Assembly (NCBI GenBank): GCA_903842505.1
Contig: CAIMMI010000142.1
Span: 1-54,806 of the forward strand
DNA from: an uncultured Verrucomicrobiota bacterium
GTDB taxonomy: Bacteria; Verrucomicrobiota; Verrucomicrobiia; Limisphaerales; UBA9464
DNA length: 54,806 nucleotides
Reading direction: 5' to 3'
Shown here: in pieces, positions 1 through 8,897 of the stretch
How the letters are laid out: each line of letters begins with the position of its first letter
Position numbering within the stretch: position 1 is the stretch's first letter
Translations under genes and position numbers: made by a program
The notes under the pieces: model-generated
Told to the model about the DNA's origin: nothing
Databases searched by the model: none
Seen by the model: only the letters and a program-made list of their open reading frames with translations

Positions 1-81
1 GAGTCGGTGCAGACGAATCGGACCCGGGTCTCTGTGCTGATCCACGTGGAAGCCGAGTCGGAGGCGTCGATTCCGAAATAG
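1..81 (+). CDS. C-terminal end of an unidentified protein (partial)
   Basis: The first 26 codons of the window are open in frame 1 and end at TAG 79-81, reading ESVQTNRTRVSV and so on to SIPK. The fragment is too short to assign to a family. The strong inverted repeat just downstream (105-137) fits a transcription end shared with the convergent gene that follows, which supports this being a real gene end. The reading frame is inferred only from the absence of stops. Confidence 0.4.
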   Translation, partial: ESVQTNRTRVSVLIHVEAESEASIPK

Positions 82-103
82 GTGAAGGGACGTTCTGGAA
101 AGC

Positions 104-138
104 AAAAGGGCCGTCGGCAGGATGGCGACGGCCCTTTC
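104..138. terminator. Bidirectional terminator-like hairpin
   Basis: AAAGGGCCGTCG (105-116) and CGACGGCCCTTT (126-137) are a perfect 12-bp inverted repeat around a 9-base loop, with an extra A run at 104 that gives a T run on the minus strand. It lies between two converging genes, so it probably ends transcription from both sides. Confidence 0.65.
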
Positions 139-174
139 TGCGTGGGTGCCCTCCGAGGGCATTCGAGAGGGGGC

Positions 175-606
175 TTACTGTCCGGCGGTCTGTCCGGGGG
201 CGCCCGCCTGCTGCTGGACCTGGAATACAGGGATCGCGTAGCGGAGCTTCATGACGTCATCGACGAGGACCTCGACCCAGTAGGGTCCGGGTTCCTTGAA
301 GGTGAGGTTCTGGATGCCGACGACGGTCGTGGCAGAGAAAACGGGATCGTTCAGTTGGAACTTCGACTCGGACTTCGTCAGCACGGTGCTGGAGTCTGAG
401 CTGAGCACGCGGACGGCCTGGGTGAAGGATCCCTTGCCGGCGGTCCAGCGATTGACGATGAGCAACTGCTGGGCGGTGATGGGGAACTGGGGAGACATGA
501 CCTGGCTGAGGACACCCAGCAGGATCAGGTTGCCATTGGCTTCCTGGCGGAGGTTGTCGCAAACAAGCGAGCTCTGAAGATCAGGGAGAATGCGATTCGG
601 CGTCAT
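175..606 (-). CDS. DUF6941-like small protein
   Basis: A 143-residue protein beginning MTPNRILPDLQSS. The segment CDNLRQEANGNLILLGVLSQ resembles the conserved start of the DUF6941 family, small proteins of unknown function whose N-terminus reads roughly C-D-D-x-R-x-E-x-x-G-K-x-x-L-x-G. Beta-rich segments follow, and the C-terminal tail is rich in Q, A and G. No signal peptide is visible with the chosen start. A longer reading from 675 adds 23 proline-rich residues and is less likely. The gene is single, ends at the hairpin at 105-137, and its upstream side holds dispersed repeats. The family assignment is from memory of the motif; the function is unknown. Confidence 0.65.
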   Translation of the reverse strand: MTPNRILPDLQSSLVCDNLRQEANGNLILLGVLSQVMSPQFPITAQQLLIVNRWTAGKGSFTQAVRVLSSDSSTVLTKSESKFQLNDPVFSATTVVGIQNLTFKEPGPYWVEVLVDDVMKLRYAIPVFQVQQQAGAPGQTAGQ

Positions 607-948
607 TGCTGGGCTCAGCAAAACAGGCGCACGGGGTGGGGTCAAGGCGGGGGACGGGTTTTGGGGGAGATTCAAGTTTCAAGGCCGGCAGTTTCAAGTT
701 GGGGGGCCGCATCTTGAAACGGCCCCGAGGAGGGGTGGGGCGGGTGTCCTCACGAGCCGCTCAGGAGTCCCAAGTTTCAAGATTCAAGGCCAGTGCTTGA
801 AACTTGAATCTGAAAACTTGCGACTTCAGCACCGGCTCGACGGAGTCTCGCCCCACCCGTCTTTAGGCAGGAGGTCGGGTGCGGCGACCGAATCTCGGCT
901 GAACAACGGCGGCTTGCGATGCGTCAGGAGTCGCCACACGTTTCACGC
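607..948. other. Intergenic spacer filled with dispersed repeats
   Basis: No gene is supported here. The spacer carries copy A of the CAAGTTTCAAG repeat family (about 670-860, annotated separately) and short fragments of the same words near 672-718. Open frames across it are low-complexity shadows of the repeat. Confidence 0.6.
734..856. repeat. Dispersed repeat family 1, copy A (modules X and Y)
   Basis: Module X (734-762, containing GTGTCCTCACGAGCCGC) is followed by module Y (764-856). Module Y holds an 11-bp perfect inverted repeat, CAAGTTTCAAG (771-781) and CTTGAAACTTG (796-806), and ends GGAGTCTCGCCCCAC. The reverse complement of Y matches 31754-31854 almost base for base apart from an 8-base insertion. 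Partial copies lie at 1603-1658, 26782-26977 and 41902-41944. Confidence 0.85.
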
Positions 949-1584
949 ATGAAGACATTCTGGGGATCCCTTCTGATGTTCGCGGTGGTTGGATGGGTGC
1001 AGGCGGCGCCGATGTACGAGGAGAACTTCACGCGGGTGGAGGGAGAGACGGTTCCGGATGCGATCATGGTGCTGGACGGTCAATTCGCGGTGAAGGGGAC
1101 GGGCCCGGACCGCTGTCTGGAATTGCCGGGGTCGCCGCTGGAATCCTTTGGCGTGCTTTTTGGAAAGGCGGCGGCGGCCAGCGGCAACCGTGAGGTCGAA
1201 GCACGAATCTACGCGACCAAGACAGGGCGCAAGTTTCCGACCTTTGCCGCGGGTTTGAGTGGGGTGAACGGCTACAAGGTGCGGATCTCCCCGGCGAAGA
1301 ATGCGGTCGAGTTGGTGTTGGGGGATGCGCTGGAGGTGAAGGCCTCGGCGCCCTTTGTGTGGAAGAGCGGGGAATGGACGCACCTGAAGCTGCGTTCGGT
1401 GTTGGTCGGTACCGGTGTGCAGGTGCAGGGCAAGGCCTGGCAAGGCGCGGACGAACCGAAGGATTGGACGTTGAAGTTCGAGGCCACGGAGCTGCCGTCT
1501 CCGGGGATGGCCGGGGTTTGGGGGATGCCTTTCAGCGGTACGCCCATCCGGTTCGATGACTTCAAGGTCACTGAGGTGAAGTAG
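949..1584 (+). CDS. Secreted LamG/DUF1080-like protein
   Basis: A 211-residue protein starting MKTFWGSLLMFAVVGWVQAA, a clear Sec signal peptide that fixes the start at 949 rather than the ATG at 919. The mature part reads like a concanavalin A-type jelly roll: a YEENFTRVEG opening, alternating strands, a WKSGEWTHLKLRS segment and a final FDDFKV strand. These are typical of the small LamG or DUF1080-like carbohydrate-binding domains common in Verrucomicrobia. No catalytic residues can be assigned. It probably acts in the periplasm or outside the cell. It is followed by a repeat-bearing spacer and the CotH gene on the same strand. Confidence 0.65.
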   Translation: MKTFWGSLLMFAVVGWVQAAPMYEENFTRVEGETVPDAIMVLDGQFAVKGTGPDRCLELPGSPLESFGVLFGKAAAASGNREVEARIYATKTGRKFPTFAAGLSGVNGYKVRISPAKNAVELVLGDALEVKASAPFVWKSGEWTHLKLRSVLVGTGVQVQGKAWQGADEPKDWTLKFEATELPSPGMAGVWGMPFSGTPIRFDDFKVTEVK

Positions 1585-1602
1585 GGCGGCGAAGTGGGGA
1601 GA

Positions 1603-1658
1603 TTTTAGTTTTCAAGTTTCAAGGACTTGAAATTTGGACCTTCAGACTTGGAGCTCTC
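1603..1658. repeat. Dispersed repeat family 1, partial copy D
   Basis: TTTTCAAGTTTCAAGGACTT and the following CTTCAGACTTGGAG repeat the core words of family 1 in the spacer between the LamG-like gene and the CotH gene. A TTG codon inside this repeat would extend the CotH reading frame upstream, but it is unlikely to be used. Confidence 0.6.
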
Positions 1659-1732
1659 CCACGCCATGTGTCGACGGTGTGCCGGATCTGCGTCAGCATC
1701 CTGGCGTGGAATCGTCTGAATTGGTCCCTCCC

Positions 1733-3409
1733 ATGCTGGAGCCGAAGCCGCGTCGCCCGCTGTGGCGGCGGCTCCTGAAATGGTTCCTCTGGCTGGTCGG
1801 ATCCCTGTTCGGGTTGTTGCTGGTGCTGGCGGTCGTCGGTTGGTGGATGTGGGGATCGGGTCGGATCATGAAGTGGATGATGATCCGCGGGGCGAACGAC
1901 ACGGAGGCGACGGCACCGAGCGAGCGTCCATGGCCTCCGACTGGAACACCGCCTGGAGTCCAACCGGTCGATCCGTGGCCCGGGCCGCGTGAACGCTTGA
2001 ACGGCGTCGGTTCCGCCGCCGGGTTCTATCGCGGGACCAATATCTGGGAGGTGGAACTCACGTTCAGCGGGGACGAGTGGGAGGAGTTGCAGCCGAAAGC
2101 GAACCCGCCCGGTGTGAATTTTGCGGATCCACCGACCAAGTTTCCCCTGAGGAATCCCGCTGCCGCCCGGAGCGGACTGGCTGGCGTGTTGGGGCTGAGC
2201 CAGCCGTGGTCGACGGCCCGCGTGGTGGTCGGGGGGCAGGAGTTCACCAACGTTTCGGTTCGGTTGAAGGGCAATGGAACGTTTGTCGGGTCGCTGGCGA
2301 CGTACAAGCGGCCCTTCAAGGTCGACTTTGGACGCAAGGCCAACGGCCGCCGGATCGCCGGGTTCCAGGTTCTCAACCTCAACAATCTGATCGCCGATTT
2401 TTCCGGGGTGAGCGATGCGATGGGGTACGGGTTCTATCGTCGGGCCGGTGTGCCGGCGCCGCGGACGGCGTTTGGTCGGTTCCTGCTGGGGGTGGAGGGG
2501 AAGTTTGCGCGGCGTCCGCTGGGTCTTTACGCGCTGGTGGAGAACCTGGATGACGGGTGGGCGCGCGAGGTGTTTGGTGGGCGGGAGGTAGTCCTGTTCA
2601 AGCCTGTGACCTACGAACTCTTCGCGGATCTCGGTACGAACTGGTCGGCGTACGAGGGGATCTACGATCCCAAGAACCCGGTGACCGTGGCGCACCAGTC
2701 CCGGGTGATGGAGACGGCGCGGTTCGTGAGTCGAACGAGCGACACTGAATTCAATGCCCGCGTCGGTGAATTCTTTGATCTGCCGGAGGTGGCGCGATTC
2801 GTCGCAGTGACATCGCTGCTGAGCAGTTATGACGGTTTTCTGAGCAATGGTCAGAACTTCGTGATGTACCTCGACGCGGCCTCGGGTCGATTCGGGTTCA
2901 TCCCGTGGGATCTGGACCAGGCGTGGGGGTCGTTTCCGTTGATCGGTACGCGGCGCGAGCGGGAGACTGCGAGCATCCGGCGTCCCTGGGTGGCGGACCA
3001 TCGATTGCTCGAACGCCTTTTCGCCGCAGCGACCTTCCGGGAGCTTTACCTGCGCGAGTACGAACGGATCTTCCGCGAACAGTTCGATGTCGGCCGGTTG
3101 ACTGCCGAGGCCGGGTCGCTGGCTGCCTTGATCCGTCCGACGGTTCAGGAGGAGAGCGATTATCGGGTGGGCCGGTTCGACCGGATCCATGAGGCAGCGT
3201 GGCCGGAGGACGAGCCCGAACCGAATGTCTCGGATCCCTTCCGTCCGGTGCATCGGCTCCAGCGGTTCCTGATCCGGCGGGCGGAATCGGTGGAGGCACA
3301 ATTGGCGGGACGGGACCCGGGACACGAGTTCCTGACCCGACAAAGCCTCCTGCAACAGCCGCCGCCGCCGAATCCGGGGTCGAACTCCGCGGCGGGCGGG
3401 AAGCGGTAA
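1733..3409 (+). CDS. CotH kinase family protein, membrane-anchored
   Basis: A 558-residue protein. The N-terminus is MLEPKPRRPLWRRLLKW followed by a strong hydrophobic segment (about residues 16-40), so it is anchored with the catalytic part outside the cytoplasm. The body shows CotH-family features: the opening beta strands (WEVELTFSGDEW), RLKGNGTF, TYKRPFKVDFG, YALVENLDD, and the family hallmark FIPWDLDQAWG at about residues 388-398. CotH proteins are atypical kinases that phosphorylate spore-coat or cell-surface proteins; outside Firmicutes they are common in bacteria with large surface proteins. ATG 1733 was chosen because the frame upstream runs through a dispersed repeat. Its 3' end faces that of the phosphohexomutase 37 bases away. 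The substrate is unknown. Confidence 0.8.
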   Translation: MLEPKPRRPLWRRLLKWFLWLVGSLFGLLLVLAVVGWWMWGSGRIMKWMMIRGANDTEATAPSERPWPPTGTPPGVQPVDPWPGPRERLNGVGSAAGFYRGTNIWEVELTFSGDEWEELQPKANPPGVNFADPPTKFPLRNPAAARSGLAGVLGLSQPWSTARVVVGGQEFTNVSVRLKGNGTFVGSLATYKRPFKVDFGRKANGRRIAGFQVLNLNNLIADFSGVSDAMGYGFYRRAGVPAPRTAFGRFLLGVEGKFARRPLGLYALVENLDDGWAREVFGGREVVLFKPVTYELFADLGTNWSAYEGIYDPKNPVTVAHQSRVMETARFVSRTSDTEFNARVGEFFDLPEVARFVAVTSLLSSYDGFLSNGQNFVMYLDAASGRFGFIPWDLDQAWGSFPLIGTRRERETASIRRPWVADHRLLERLFAAATFRELYLREYERIFREQFDVGRLTAEAGSLAALIRPTVQEESDYRVGRFDRIHEAAWPEDEPEPNVSDPFRPVHRLQRFLIRRAESVEAQLAGRDPGHEFLTRQSLLQQPPPPNPGSNSAAGGKR

Positions 3410-3446
3410 CGTTGCGTCACCGTGCCGGTGCCGCGCGGCGCCAGGT

Positions 3447-4865
3447 TCACACCTGCCTGGTCAGTTGGACGCCGAGCTTGAGCAGGGCCTGGGCGTCGGC
3501 ATCCGAGCGGGCCTCGGCGTAGATGCGGAGGATGGGTTCGGTGCCGGAGCCGCGGAGCATGAGCCAGGTGCCGTCCTCTGCGACAAACTTCACGCCATCG
3601 AAGGACTTCACTTCCTTCACGGGCGACTTGAGCAGCTTGGCTGGGCCCTTGTTCTTGCAGTGCTCCATCAGGGCGGAGCGCTTCTCGAGCGGGAAATGCG
3701 TGTCGATGCGTGCGTATCGGTGCGGGCCGTATTCATTCTCGAGGTTGGCGAGGAGTTTGGTGAGGGGCTTCTTCTCGGTGGCGAGCAGTTCCAGAAGCAC
3801 CAGGCCGGCCGCGATGCCATCCCGCTCGGGGATGTGACCCGGGAACCCGATGCCGCCGCTCTCCTCGAATCCGAGCAGGACACCGCCCTGGATCATCTCG
3901 GCGGCGATGTACTTGAAGCCAACGCCGGTCTCGACCAGTTCGAGACCATATCGCGCGCACATCTTATCGACCATCGAGGTCGTGGTGAGCGCCTTGACGA
4001 CGCGGCCGGTCTGCTTGCGGTTGACGATGTAGTGCTGGAGCAGCAGGCAGATGATCTGGTGGGTCGAGAGCGCGTTGCCGCGACCGTCCATGCCGCCGAC
4101 GCGATCGGCATCGCCGTCGGTGACGAGGCAAAGATCGTGGGGATGCTTGGCGAGGTAGGCGGCGGACTGGACGTAGTTCTTGGCGATGGGTTCCGGGTTG
4201 ATGCCGCCAAAGCCGGGGTTGTGTTCGCCGTTGAGCGTGGTGACCTGGCAGGTGGTCCCGGACAGAAGTTCGTCGAAGCATCCAGCACCCACGCCGTAGA
4301 GGGCTTCATGCGCGAAGCGCAGGCCCGATTTGGCGACGAGGTCGAAGTCGATGAGGCGCTTGATCGCCGCGTAGTGGGCGGGCCGGATGTCCTTCAGGAC
4401 GATCTTCTTTTCCTTTCGGGCCTTTTCGAAGGGGATCGACTGCACGGGCGACCGGTCGAGCAATCCCTCGACGGCCTGGCACATGGCAGGTTCCGCTGAA
4501 CCGCCGTACCAGGCCTTCAACTTGAATCCGTTGAAGGCGGGCGGATTGTGCGACGCCGTCAGCATCACGCCGCCGATGGCCTTCTGCTGCTTCACGGCGA
4601 ACGAGACGGACGGTGTGGGAGTCGGGGTCGTGGTCAGCGTGACGAGGAATCCATTGCCGGCCAGGATCTCTGCCACCCGCGAGGCGAACTGGTCGGAAAG
4701 GAATCGACGGTCGTACCCGACGACGACGCGGGGCGTGGTGCCGGCGACGGGATTGGCCTTCCAGAAGTCGGCAGTCGCCTGGGCGACGCGATCGACGTTG
4801 GCGAAGGTGAAATCTTCCGCAATGACGGCCCTCCAGCCGTCGGTACCGAACTTGATCGAAGCCAT
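3447..4865 (-). CDS. Phosphoglucomutase/phosphomannomutase family protein
   Basis: A 472-residue cytoplasmic phosphohexomutase that interconverts hexose 1- and 6-phosphates through a phosphoserine. All four signature loops are present: TASHNP with catalytic Ser105, the metal loop DGDADRVGG (residues 250-258), the sugar-binding GFEESGG (332-338), and the phosphate loop RGSGTEPILRIY near the C-terminus. The start is MASIKFGTDGWRAV, the usual opening of the family, which excludes 27 upstream residues. EESGG favours glucose or mannose phosphate over GlmM-type glucosamine phosphate, but specificity cannot be settled from sequence alone. It is transcribed divergently from the tRNA at 5055. Confidence 0.92.
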   Translation of the reverse strand: MASIKFGTDGWRAVIAEDFTFANVDRVAQATADFWKANPVAGTTPRVVVGYDRRFLSDQFASRVAEILAGNGFLVTLTTTPTPTPSVSFAVKQQKAIGGVMLTASHNPPAFNGFKLKAWYGGSAEPAMCQAVEGLLDRSPVQSIPFEKARKEKKIVLKDIRPAHYAAIKRLIDFDLVAKSGLRFAHEALYGVGAGCFDELLSGTTCQVTTLNGEHNPGFGGINPEPIAKNYVQSAAYLAKHPHDLCLVTDGDADRVGGMDGRGNALSTHQIICLLLQHYIVNRKQTGRVVKALTTTSMVDKMCARYGLELVETGVGFKYIAAEMIQGGVLLGFEESGGIGFPGHIPERDGIAAGLVLLELLATEKKPLTKLLANLENEYGPHRYARIDTHFPLEKRSALMEHCKNKGPAKLLKSPVKEVKSFDGVKFVAEDGTWLMLRGSGTEPILRIYAEARSDADAQALLKLGVQLTRQV

Positions 4866-5054
4866 AGGCGATAGTTTGATCGGGCAATGAAAACGGCTGA
4901 AGGCGGGTGAAGCCAGAAAAGAACTTGCCCGATGGGTGGTCTCCACTTAATTCTCGCCCGCCTTCGCACCGCTGCGAGGGCGTTTTTGCCGAAAGGTCCG
5001 TGGTTTGCGCCACGGGTGCCGGTCCGGCAAGACAGTCGACAGGACGGTTTCGGT

Positions 5055-5129
5055 GCCAGGGTAGCTCAGCGGTAGAGCAGGGGACTCATAAGCCCTTGGT
5101 CGGGAGTTCGATTCTCCCCTCTGGCACCA
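5055..5129 (+). tRNA. tRNA with CAT anticodon (elongator Met or Ile2)
   Basis: A complete cloverleaf with encoded CCA: acceptor GCCAGGG pairs with CTCTGGC, D arm GCTC-AGCGGTA-GAGC, anticodon loop CTCATAA, T arm GGGAG-TTCGATT-CTCCC, discriminator A then CCA. The first base pair is G-C, so it is not a formylated initiator. The CAT anticodon is read as Met, or as Ile AUA if lysidine-modified; the A/G pair at the bottom of the anticodon stem occurs in some Ile2 tRNAs, so the identity is left open. An OLD-family gene lies 178 bases downstream. Confidence 0.9.
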
Positions 5130-5307
5130 ATTTTCTTCCGGATCTCACAAGCCAACACGAGCCCATCGCGGGCAACGTCATGAGGTGGCGTGGGCGTGCC
5201 GCGCTGATTGGGCATTGTGAAGGAGGGGTGGAGGAGGCGGCGTTGGCTCGGATTAGCCGCGTTGGCCTGGGCTCAGCAGACTGCCAAGGCCGAGGGCTTT
5301 CGTGAGA

Positions 5308-7086
5308 TCATGCCGAAGGCGATCGGCTCAAGAGATCGGCGATGGCGTCGAGCTTGTTGCGCACTTCAGGCTCCAGGTCGGATCCGTCGCAGCTCGCGAT
5401 CAGGTCGTGAAGGCTACCTTTGCGATGGAGCATGGGAGTAGCTGTGGCATGGGCGAGGCGGCGGAAAAACTCCTCCGCAAATGAGCTGAGCTTTCTACGT
5501 TCCGTCTGCGCCCGCCATAGGGTGCGACGCATTGATCCGTCCGCACGCTGATAGTTGCTCAGGTCCTCCGCGGAACCGGCGAATACCTGCTCCAACAGCA
5601 GATTTTGGAGCACCTCCTCAGTCCGGTTGGCGAACAATTCCATGTCTCCCAACCCCTTTCTCGCCTCGGCCAACAGTAGTTCGGGAGTGATGAAGTAGTT
5701 CTCGGCCTCGTAGCGGCGCCAGAAGAGCCTTTTGAGGTCGCCGGCAAGGCTGTCAGATCGGTTCCGCGCGTCGTTGTCCTGGATCGCCAGACCACGGAGG
5801 GAGGGGAGCAAGCGTCGAAGCGCGTTGAAATGCTCCTCCGGCCTCAACCCGTATCCGCCTTCCACGCGTTCAAGTTCCGCCTCGGCGGGACGCTGGGCAT
5901 CGGGGTAGCTGTCCTGAAGGTAGTAGACATTCAGTTGGGCACCATCCTCCAAAAGCTCGGCGGCGGGATGGTGGAGCTTGCGGGCGAAGGCGAGGAGCAT
6001 GTCGACATCCGTGCTGCCTTCTACGTAGAGGACGTGGCCTGTTTCCCGTGCCCGGACGTAGTGCTCGGCACCATAGTGCTTCAGGGCATTCCGAACATCG
6101 GCCTGCCTCGCCAGATTCTCGGTTTTTCCCTCGAGTATCAGGGTCAGGTTGGTGTCGAGAGCCTCGCCCAACACGACCTCGGAATGGGTAACAATGACGA
6201 CCTGGCACCGGTTCCGGCGGCCGAGGTCGCGGAGGAGGGTGAATACTTGCTGCTGCCGGAGGATTTCCAAATGGGCATCAGGTTCGTCAATGAGCAGGAC
6301 ACTGTTCTTGTGGAGGAATAGGTGGGCGAAGATCAGCAGCATTTGCTGAAAGCCCCTGCCTGAAAGGCTTAGGTCCATGGCGCCGGTTACCCCGGGCTGG
6401 GTGTAAGACAGATCCACAGCCCCTTTTTCGTTTTCGACCGGCTCGCCCAGGTCCACGTGGAAAAGCCTCCGCATAAGGCTGGCGACCTCCTCCCAATCCT
6501 CGGGCGCCTTTTGATGGATCTGCAGGCAGATGTTCCGGAGGACCTCAGCCGTGCTTCCGCGTCCCATCAGGTAGTCGATTCGCTTCGGCAGGATGATTGC
6601 CTCGTCGGCCGAGATCCCGGACATGGGATAAAGCAGGGAGACGTCGAGTGCTGCGGCCTGTTTCAAGACCTCCTCATTCTGGAGCGTTTCAAGGGCTGGC
6701 TCACAATACACCAACTCGTCGCTGTGATGGTGCCGGAACAACATCGTCACTGGGATGGGCTGGCCGCCGACGTCGATGCCAACCGTGATGGTGATCTCGC
6801 GATTGGTGGTGCGGAGTTTGTTCCAGAAGAACCGGGTCCTAGGCACCGGTACTGCGAGGATGTTCAGTCGATTGAGCGCCTTGCCGGTGCGGGTCTTCGC
6901 CTTCGAGTTCTCAGCCTCGGATTTCCATGTCCGAAGCCCGATGGACCAGAGGGCGAGCGCCTGAAGAACACTGGTCTTGCCGCAGTTGTTCGGTCCGATG
7001 AGCACGGCGGGGTGGTCGAGCTCGATGCGCTGGGCCTCGCCGTAGCGCTTGAAGTTTGCGAGTTCAACGTAGTGCAGGTGCTTCAT
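5308..7086 (-). CDS. OLD-family ATPase with TOPRIM nuclease domain
   Basis: A 592-residue protein. The N-terminal ABC/SMC-type ATPase has Walker A GPNNCGKTS (31-39), signature LSGRGFQQ (241-248), Walker B VLLIDEPDAH (263-272) and switch histidine H301. The C-terminal half carries TOPRIM residues: Glu356 in YVEGSTD and the acidic pair in AIQDNDARN (Asp437, Asp439). This is the layout of OLD-type (overcoming lysogenization defect) ATP-dependent endonucleases, several of which act in phage or plasmid defence. No UvrD-like (GajB) or PARIS partner is adjacent, so it would be a stand-alone class 1 type. It lies between a tRNA gene and a spacer of REP-like palindromes, a setting typical of acquired genes. 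No recombinase is seen. Confidence 0.85.
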   Translation of the reverse strand: MKHLHYVELANFKRYGEAQRIELDHPAVLIGPNNCGKTSVLQALALWSIGLRTWKSEAENSKAKTRTGKALNRLNILAVPVPRTRFFWNKLRTTNREITITVGIDVGGQPIPVTMLFRHHHSDELVYCEPALETLQNEEVLKQAAALDVSLLYPMSGISADEAIILPKRIDYLMGRGSTAEVLRNICLQIHQKAPEDWEEVASLMRRLFHVDLGEPVENEKGAVDLSYTQPGVTGAMDLSLSGRGFQQMLLIFAHLFLHKNSVLLIDEPDAHLEILRQQQVFTLLRDLGRRNRCQVVIVTHSEVVLGEALDTNLTLILEGKTENLARQADVRNALKHYGAEHYVRARETGHVLYVEGSTDVDMLLAFARKLHHPAAELLEDGAQLNVYYLQDSYPDAQRPAEAELERVEGGYGLRPEEHFNALRRLLPSLRGLAIQDNDARNRSDSLAGDLKRLFWRRYEAENYFITPELLLAEARKGLGDMELFANRTEEVLQNLLLEQVFAGSAEDLSNYQRADGSMRRTLWRAQTERRKLSSFAEEFFRRLAHATATPMLHRKGSLHDLIASCDGSDLEPEVRNKLDAIADLLSRSPSA

Positions 7087-7508
7087 GGCGGCTGGGAGAG
7101 GCTAGGCGTTCCGTACCTAGCGTCACGCCTCGGTTTTGACGGCGAGCTTCGGCCTTTGGCCGGCTCGGCTTCAGAAGGTGGTCCACGGTCAACGATTGGT
7201 CTCGGTCCAAGGGCCAACGAGCCTTGGGAGAAGCGACAGAACCGCTGGATGCATATCCGCTCACCAACTCTGGCGCCCCGCTGGGGCTTGTTCCATAGGG
7301 GCTGGGAAGCCCGGGCTGACGCCCGGGCCTACCTTCTGCCGCGCCTCCGGCGCTCAAGCACGAATCCGGTCGTGACCAACCGCGCGAAGGTTCCTCGGTG
7401 CGCGAGGATCAACGACGGGCGTTCTCCGTTTCCAACGCGCCTCCGGGTGAGCCCTTGTGTTCGATCCATCGGTTGCCTCGTGGCAGTGGGGGTGGCCTGC
7501 CGACTGGG
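7087..7508. other. Intergenic spacer with REP-like palindromes
   Basis: No gene is supported. The spacer separates the OLD-family gene (starting at 7086) from the 3' end of the DUF4832 gene, both on the minus strand. It contains the REP-like palindromes at 7275-7328; nothing else is recognisable. Confidence 0.6.
7275..7328. repeat. REP-like palindrome pair (family 2)
   Basis: GCCCC-GCT-GGGGC (7275-7287) is followed by GCCCGGGC-TGAC-GCCCGGGC (7309-7328). The same two hairpin types occur together at 51970-52049, so this is a dispersed intergenic repeat rather than a single terminator. Confidence 0.7.
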
Positions 7509-8897
7509 TCAGGGCAAGGAGATCTCGCCCAGCCATATCCAGTCGAGGGTGGGGTCCTGCGTGGCGTTGGCGAAACGGAGAGGTTTGCCGTTGGGCAGCG
7601 GGTTGGGGATCCGCAGGGCTAGGCGCCACGTGCCTGCCCGGACGCCTTCGAGGTTGAGGCGGTCGATCCAGACCGCGGGAGGTTCGCCCGGGAGTATTCC
7701 CCGGAGCTTGCCGGTTCCAGCAAAGGTCCGGATAGGCCGAGTCCCATCGAAGAGGGCGTACTCGGATTTCCAGTCGTAGTAGAACGGCGCGACGCCGCGG
7801 TTTTCGATTTCGAGTTTGACCTCGACCTGTTGCCCGGTGACGGGGCTGAGGGTGATGGCGCGGGCGTGGAACTCGTATCCCATGCGCCGGACGGCGTTCG
7901 TGGCGTTGGCGAGGCGGTCGCGCGATTGCTCCTTGCGGAACAGGCCGCTGTCCATGAGCCAGGAGGCGTGGGTGGCTTCGACGCAGGTTTGAAAATCCTG
8001 GATGCGGTCGTCGCCGGGGATCGGGTCGAAGACGCGGCCCCACGCCTCGGGTCGGATTTCGCCGCCGATGGGCTGGGTCTTCCATTTGGCGAGGGCTGCG
8101 GGACCAGAGGCCTTCAGCACCGACATGTAGAACCAGCTGTCGGCCTTGCGGCCGGTGTCGAGGGTAGCCCAGGCGAAGGAGTCGTCGTGGTAACCGAAGG
8201 GGCGATCGGCGTTGGGCTCCTGGCGTCGGTTACCTTCGCCGGCGGGATAGCGCAGGAGCACGGGCGTGGTGCGGAAGGCGGCCTCGTAGGCGTCCATCAC
8301 CTCGCGCTGGACCTCGCGGCTGGCGAACAGGTCGTTGCGGGGATACGTATGCCATTCGCCCCAGGTGCCGAGCAGGCCGGCGGTGATGAAGCCGATGCGC
8401 GGGTCGCCGTCGTATTTGCGGCCCAGGACGGCGATGAAGTTGCGGAGGGATTTCCGGAGGTTTGGGTCCTCGTAGTCCGGAGTTTCAACGAGCGAGGGCG
8501 GCAAGGGCTGGGTATTGGAGTTGGTGTAGGTGTGGACCTTCAGGCCGTCACGGAGAAGGAAGGTGGGGATGACTTCCTTGCGGTTCGGATACTCGAGGAA
8601 AATGCGGAACACGGCCTGATGGCCGCGGTTGGCGATGTCATTGAGAAGCTTCTCCAGAGGGGTCCAGTCGAAGTCGTTGTAGCCCTTCACGAGCGCGGAG
8701 TAAGGGAGGTAGTTGAACTCCATGCTGTGGGGGAATCGGCTGCGGACGTCCGCCTGATACGGAACGAGGCCCTTCAGCGGATTGTCGACCGGTGCGGGGG
8801 CGTGGTCGAGGAGACGACGTGCTGGGACCGCGGCCTTGACGAGGTTGAGCGTCGCAATGAGCCCGAGCAGAAGCGTGAATGACCGAGCAGGGTGCAT
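7509..8897 (-). CDS. Secreted DUF4832-type glycosidase-like protein
   Basis: A 462-residue protein with signal peptide MHPARSFTLLLGLIATLNLVKA. After it comes APVDNPLKGLVPYQ, the opening seen in DUF4874/DUF4832 proteins, then a barrel-like region with FRIFLEYPNR, RIGFITAGLLGTWGEWHTY (a likely active-site strand with Glu), FGYHDDSF and PIGGEIRPE. The last 120 residues form a beta-sandwich (GQQVEVKLEIENRG, GTWRLALRIPNPLP) matching the DUF4832 C-terminal domain. The family is thought to act on polysaccharides, but I know of no established reaction. The start codon is at 8897, divergent from lnt across a 324-base spacer. Confidence 0.78.
   Translation of the reverse strand: MHPARSFTLLLGLIATLNLVKAAVPARRLLDHAPAPVDNPLKGLVPYQADVRSRFPHSMEFNYLPYSALVKGYNDFDWTPLEKLLNDIANRGHQAVFRIFLEYPNRKEVIPTFLLRDGLKVHTYTNSNTQPLPPSLVETPDYEDPNLRKSLRNFIAVLGRKYDGDPRIGFITAGLLGTWGEWHTYPRNDLFASREVQREVMDAYEAAFRTTPVLLRYPAGEGNRRQEPNADRPFGYHDDSFAWATLDTGRKADSWFYMSVLKASGPAALAKWKTQPIGGEIRPEAWGRVFDPIPGDDRIQDFQTCVEATHASWLMDSGLFRKEQSRDRLANATNAVRRMGYEFHARAITLSPVTGQQVEVKLEIENRGVAPFYYDWKSEYALFDGTRPIRTFAGTGKLRGILPGEPPAVWIDRLNLEGVRAGTWRLALRIPNPLPNGKPLRFANATQDPTLDWIWLGEISLP

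Noticed and set aside
1619-3355. A 578-residue open frame on the minus strand opposite the CotH gene
   Set aside because: The composition is Arg/Pro/His-rich and low-complexity with no family pattern, as expected for antisense reading of GC-rich coding DNA. The plus-strand CotH gene has clear motifs.
4961-4986. A stem-like CCTTCGCA/TGCGAGG followed by a T run in front of the CAT tRNA
   Set aside because: It resembles a terminator, but no gene upstream on the plus strand would use it and the stem is imperfect. Left as chance or a remnant.
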